From Paralactobacillus_A sp963926925 (GTDB lineage: Bacteria > Bacillota > Bacilli > Lactobacillales > Lactobacillaceae), in the NCBI GenBank assembly GCA_963926925.1, contig CAWUZD010000017.1, positions 1-17,853 of the forward strand: a stretch of DNA of 17,853 nt, in the 5' to 3' direction. This document shows, piece after piece, positions 14,944 through 17,853 of this stretch. Position 1 is the first letter of the stretch. Every line of letters starts with the position of its first letter. The translations under genes and the position numbers were made by a program. The notes beneath the pieces are model-generated. The model had not been told where the DNA came from. It did no database searches and saw nothing but the letters and a program-made list of their open reading frames with translations.

Positions 14944-15705
14944 ATGAAAATAGTTGTTTGTTTTAAAGGTGTACCTGCTGCTCGGCATGTCGCCCTTGAT
15001 CCAGTTACACATAATTTGCAACGTGATAATACCGCTATGGAAATGGATCCAGATGATCGGTATGCGTTAGCATTAGCTTTACAATTACGGCAGCAATTAC
15101 ATGATGTTGAAATCATCGCGTTAACGATGGGAGCAATGCATTCCCAGATTATTTTACAAGCGGCACTAGCAATGGGGGCTAATCAAGCGATTTTATTAAG
15201 TGATCGGCGCTTTGCAGGTGCTGATACCTTAGCAACCGGTTATACACTAGCCCAAGCAATTACTAAAATTGGGGATGTTTCCTTAGTCATTACTGGTTAT
15301 ACTTCCCATGATGCCGATACAGGTCAAGTTGGTCCTAACTTAGCCGCACAATTACATTGGCAACAGGCAACCCGTGTTAGTGCTTTAAGTTATGATAATT
15401 TAACATGGCAGATTACACGTCGCTTTAATAACAATATGCAAACTTTACAAACCCAAGATAACTTGGTAGTAACCGTTGACCGTGAACAACAATTACCACC
15501 AGCACAAATGACGGTTAGTGGAATTCAACAAGCAGTTAATGAAACAGTGACGGTATGGAATGCGGATGACTTACAATGCGACTTACAACGTATTGGCACA
15601 GCAGGTTCAGCTACTAAAGTTGTTTCACTAGCAGCACCAGAATTACCAGCGCAACACGCCCAACAATTAACTAGTGCAACTGCTTTTCTTAATATTTTGC
15701 AATAA
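14944..15705 (+). CDS. etfB: Electron transfer flavoprotein beta subunit (FixA/EtfB-like)
   Basis: A 253-residue protein of the ETF beta/FixA family, which binds a nucleotide (AMP or a second FAD) and docks with dehydrogenases. Family marks are MKIVVCFK (1-8), a shortened DPDDRYALALAL (35-46), ALAMGANQAILLSD (74-87), GADTLATGYTLAQAI (92-106), the nucleotide-binding DADTGQVGPNLAAQL (123-137) and the IGTAGSATKVV block (217-227). The segment after VTVDREQQLPP (about 187-197), where other EtfB proteins carry the PR-x-P-x-L recognition loop that contacts acyl-CoA dehydrogenases, is diverged. The ATG at 14944 has AGGGG 7 nt upstream; longer in-frame starts would run back into the previous gene. etfA follows after 11 nt. 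Confidence 0.88.
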   Translation: MKIVVCFKGVPAARHVALDPVTHNLQRDNTAMEMDPDDRYALALALQLRQQLHDVEIIALTMGAMHSQIILQAALAMGANQAILLSDRRFAGADTLATGYTLAQAITKIGDVSLVITGYTSHDADTGQVGPNLAAQLHWQQATRVSALSYDNLTWQITRRFNNNMQTLQTQDNLVVTVDREQQLPPAQMTVSGIQQAVNETVTVWNADDLQCDLQRIGTAGSATKVVSLAAPELPAQHAQQLTSATAFLNILQ

Positions 15706-15716
15706 GGACGATTATA

Positions 15717-16676
15717 ATGAAAAAAAGTATTTGGATTTATGCTGAACATGATGATAACAAGATTAATGATGTTACTTTGCAATTAATTACGCATGTGCAG
15801 GCTTGGCAACAAGATGTAAATGTGGTGTTATTCGAAAAAGAAAATGCTCATCTTGAACAAGATTTACGTGGCTATGGTGCGCAACAAGTAATGATTTATC
15901 ATTATCAAAACTGGCTTGATGATGTCCAAAAGGCTAATTTATTAGCACAATTAGTCCAAACTTATCAACCTAATGCCTTTTTATTTGGTGCCGATGATGA
16001 AGGTAAGGCAGTTGCACCACATTTACAAGGAATGTTAGGCTTGGGTTTAACAGCTGATTGTATTGATATTGATTATCATGACGGCCAATTAATACAATAT
16101 AAACCATCATATGGTGATGATGTGATTTGCCAAATTATTGATACAGCAACACCACAAATGGCCACCGTACGCAGTGGCATGTTCGATGCGGTGCAACAAG
16201 ATGACAAAATGCCATTAATTAAAGATATTGATAACTTGCCATTACCAGCTGGTCATATGCAGTTAATGACCAGTCAAGTAATGCCAGCTCAACCAGTAGT
16301 CGCTAATGCCAAACGCATTGTGGCGATTGGACGCGGTGCAAGTGACCCCGAAAGTGTCAAGTTGGCCAAACAACTTGCTAAACGATTAGATGCTGTATTA
16401 ATGACTTCACGGCCAGTTTCATTGTTAGCCGGTTTTGGTCAAGCACATCAAATTGGTTTGACTGGTAATACTGTCCGGCCAGAATTATTGTTAACATTAG
16501 GTGTTTCTGGTTCAACGCAGTTTTTGGCTGGTGTTAAAAACGTTCATACATTAGTGTCAGTTAATACCGATGCTAAGGCTAATATTTTTAATTATGCTGA
16601 TTATAAGTTTGTTGGGGATGCTAAACAATTTATGCAGGCTTGTTTAGCTAAGTTAAACGCAAAAGAAGAGAGGTAA
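15717..16676 (+). CDS. etfA: Electron transfer flavoprotein alpha subunit (FixB/EtfA-like)
   Basis: A 319-residue ETF alpha/FixB protein, the FAD-carrying partner of EtfB. The N-terminal Rossmann-like domain has VAPHLQGMLGLGLTADCIDI (99-118) and PQMATVRSGMF (146-156). The C-terminal FAD domain (about 198-316) has GRGASDPES (205-213), SRPVSLLAGF (231-240), QIGLTGNTVRPE (245-256), GVSGSTQFLAG (262-272) and SVNTDAKANIF (281-291). Arg232 and Thr249 fit known flavin contacts. The normally conserved His of the SGAIQH motif is Phe269 here, which should alter the flavin potential and semiquinone stability. AAGGA lies 8 nt before the ATG. It is co-transcribed with etfB and followed after 4 nt by the membrane protein gene. 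Confidence 0.9.
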   Translation: MKKSIWIYAEHDDNKINDVTLQLITHVQAWQQDVNVVLFEKENAHLEQDLRGYGAQQVMIYHYQNWLDDVQKANLLAQLVQTYQPNAFLFGADDEGKAVAPHLQGMLGLGLTADCIDIDYHDGQLIQYKPSYGDDVICQIIDTATPQMATVRSGMFDAVQQDDKMPLIKDIDNLPLPAGHMQLMTSQVMPAQPVVANAKRIVAIGRGASDPESVKLAKQLAKRLDAVLMTSRPVSLLAGFGQAHQIGLTGNTVRPELLLTLGVSGSTQFLAGVKNVHTLVSVNTDAKANIFNYADYKFVGDAKQFMQACLAKLNAKEER

Positions 16677-16680
16677 TGGC

Positions 16681-17274
16681 ATGAGCGAAGAAGGATCATT
16701 AGTTGCTGAACAAAGTACATTTACTGATTTTGATTTAACTGTTATTAGTGTAATTGCCAAGCAATTAAAAGAACATGTTGATTTAGATAAAAAAGAACAT
16801 AAGCAAGTAACCATTGTTCGTGAGTACTACTTATTTGATGGTGAAGATGCACGAATTGATGTTGATGACGCTGAATTAGATCGTTTTGTTGAATTTGTGC
16901 TCAAACGTGATAAGTATCGGTACCGGATTGCTGATGGTTATGTCTTTGTTGCTTTGAATGATGCGATTAATTTAGATGAAGTAGTTATTTTATTCCAAAA
17001 GAGTCATAAAAGTGGTGTCTTTTTAAGATGGCTTAGTTGTGGTGTCTTTTGGGTTGGTTTAATTTTAGGAATATTTTGTTATTTCACGCTTAGTTTACGT
17101 TATTCACAGTGGTTTATGCTCTTGGCATTATTCTTTATTTTGGCAGGAATTGCGATTGGTTTTTGTTTACGGAATGGTTTTATTCGTTTTAAAGCAATTA
17201 ATGATTACTGGAAATTTAATGATATGATTAAAGCGCCTAAAACGCCTAAAAAAAGTAAAAAAAATAACTCATAA
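16681..17274 (+). CDS. Unrecognised two-helix membrane protein, fourth gene of the ETF operon
   Basis: I do not recognise this 197-residue protein. An acidic soluble N-terminal part (about 1-112, rich in Asp/Glu, with VTIVREYYLFDGEDARIDVDD around 43-63) is followed by two hydrophobic helices (about 116-137 and 144-163) joined by a short loop, and a Lys-rich C-tail (KTPKKSKK). This suggests both ends are cytoplasmic. Two Cys (120, 133) lie in the first helix and one (162) at the end of the second; no heme, FeS or quinone motif is visible. AGAGAGG overlaps the etfA stop and is 7 nt from the ATG, so expression is tied to the ETF genes. It might anchor the flavoprotein at the membrane; that is inference from position only. 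Confidence 0.8.
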   Translation: MSEEGSLVAEQSTFTDFDLTVISVIAKQLKEHVDLDKKEHKQVTIVREYYLFDGEDARIDVDDAELDRFVEFVLKRDKYRYRIADGYVFVALNDAINLDEVVILFQKSHKSGVFLRWLSCGVFWVGLILGIFCYFTLSLRYSQWFMLLALFFILAGIAIGFCLRNGFIRFKAINDYWKFNDMIKAPKTPKKSKKNNS

Positions 17275-17301
17275 TTTTTATTAATTATAAGTTATTTTTA
17301 T
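17263..17301 (+). terminator. AT-rich terminator of the ETF operon
   Basis: A 14-bp stem with one mismatch (17263-17276 with 17283-17296) and a T-rich tail. It begins inside the last codons of the membrane-protein gene and includes its stop codon. The low GC makes its strength uncertain. Confidence 0.6.
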
Positions 17302-17333
17302 TGTATTATTTGTGAAAAAGATAACAAACTTAA

Positions 17334-17362
17334 TTACAATATATATTAATTTTATATATAAT
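17334..17362 (+). promoter_or_regulatory. Possible promoter of the MarR/FabT-like gene
   Basis: TATAAT (17357-17362) with TTACAA (17334-17339) at 17-nt spacing; the -35 is weak (3/6). The leader would be about 58 nt. I see no convincing FabT-type palindrome in this AT-rich stretch. Confidence 0.4.
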
Positions 17363-17426
17363 AATATTGTGAAGAGCTTAAATTTTTACTAAATGAATAT
17401 ATAGATGTAAAGGATGCGTTTTTTTT

Positions 17427-17853
17427 ATGACTGATAAGAATTTTGATACACTACCGATATCAGAGAAAAAAGCAACAATTACACATGTTTTTTTTGATGC
17501 TTATACTAATATCTTGAATACCGAGAAGACTGTGCTTAAAGATAGTCCTTATAACGATCTCTCAGTAACAGATGTGAATGTAATTCATGCCATCGGATTA
17601 AAAGCACCACAAACTTACGAAGTATCTGATGCGTTAAATATTAGTAAGAGTACTTTAACCACAAGATTGGCTAATTTAGAAAAAAAGGGTTACATTCGTC
17701 GGTATTTAGATGAAAAAGATAAACGTTCAATTCGGATTGCTTTAACTGAACGGGGTAAAGCATTATATCATTCTAGCAATGAATCACACCAATTGATTAT
17801 GGATGCGATTTTGGAAAGATTCGATAGTCATGAACTCGACACGTTCTATGATG
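17427..17853 (+). CDS. MarR-family regulator, FabT-like (3' end outside window)
   Basis: 142 codons are visible from the ATG at 17427; family members are about 145-155 residues, so little is missing. A winged helix-turn-helix is clear: YEVSDALNISKSTLTTRL (recognition helix region, about 72-89), NLEKKGYIRRYLDEKDKRSIRIALTERG (wing, about 91-118). The N-terminal block DLSVTDVNVIHAIG resembles FabT, the repressor that controls fatty-acid synthesis genes using long-chain acyl-ACP. In lactobacilli and streptococci fabT heads or lies within the fab cluster, so fab genes are expected just outside the right edge. AAAGGA is 12 nt from the ATG, with a run of eight T between them, a longer spacing than usual. 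The FabT assignment is by resemblance, not proof. Confidence 0.82.
   Translation, partial: MTDKNFDTLPISEKKATITHVFFDAYTNILNTEKTVLKDSPYNDLSVTDVNVIHAIGLKAPQTYEVSDALNISKSTLTTRLANLEKKGYIRRYLDEKDKRSIRIALTERGKALYHSSNESHQLIMDAILERFDSHELDTFYD

Noticed and set aside
14763..15116. 117-codon minus-strand open frame across the ACAD-like/etfB junction
   Set aside because: It is antisense to two genes with clear plus-strand ribosome sites and has no recognisable protein features.
17300..17426. FabT operator upstream of the MarR-family gene
   Set aside because: The stretch is almost pure A/T, with many chance repeats and no TTTGA-type palindrome that stands out.
1..17853. CRISPR array, insertion sequence, prophage, tRNA or rRNA gene
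   Set aside because: No spaced direct repeats, transposase or integrase reading frames, or tRNA cloverleaf pattern were seen on either strand.

Overview
The window reads as a low-GC Firmicute chromosome of the family Lactobacillaceae. Reasons: AT-rich intergenic DNA with many intrinsic terminators, AGGAGG-type Shine-Dalgarno sites, a glycine T-box leader, the alpha2beta2-type GlyQ/GlyS synthetase, several TTG starts, frequent CGG arginine codons, and a housekeeping gene order close to that of lactobacilli and Bacillus. I cannot name a genus from the sequence alone.

Layout. Positions 1-1024 (minus strand) encode most of a lipoprotein with three SH3-like repeats and an N-acetylmuramoyl-L-alanine amidase domain; its C-terminus lies outside the window. 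It diverges from hisS-aspS (1279-4354), whose leader holds a promoter and mutually exclusive hairpins but no T-box. yitT (4438-5316) follows; its Shine-Dalgarno lies inside the 3' arm of the aspS terminator. rpsU-yqeY (5475-6130) form a translation-linked unit. A single TauE/SafE transporter gene (6206-6949) stands alone between two terminators. phoH-ybeY-dgkA-era-recO (7083-10672) form a tight operon for ribosome and rRNA maturation, lipid phosphorylation and DNA repair. A glycine T-box (about 10709-10935) controls glyQ-glyS (10956-13942).

After glyS, where many lactobacilli carry dnaG-rpoD, there is instead a four-gene operon (14049-17274). It encodes a shrunken acyl-CoA-dehydrogenase-like protein without visible catalytic motifs, EtfB, an EtfA with an altered flavin site, and an unrecognised two-helix membrane protein. 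This is the least explained part of the window and the best candidate for an undescribed system: a flavoprotein electron-transfer module in an organism group that usually lacks beta-oxidation. The window ends in a MarR-family regulator resembling FabT, which in this group usually heads the fatty-acid synthesis cluster.

Most of the window is ordinary, well-conserved housekeeping DNA. The points worth following are the ETF operon, the overlapping terminator/ribosome-binding site at yitT, and the hisS leader.
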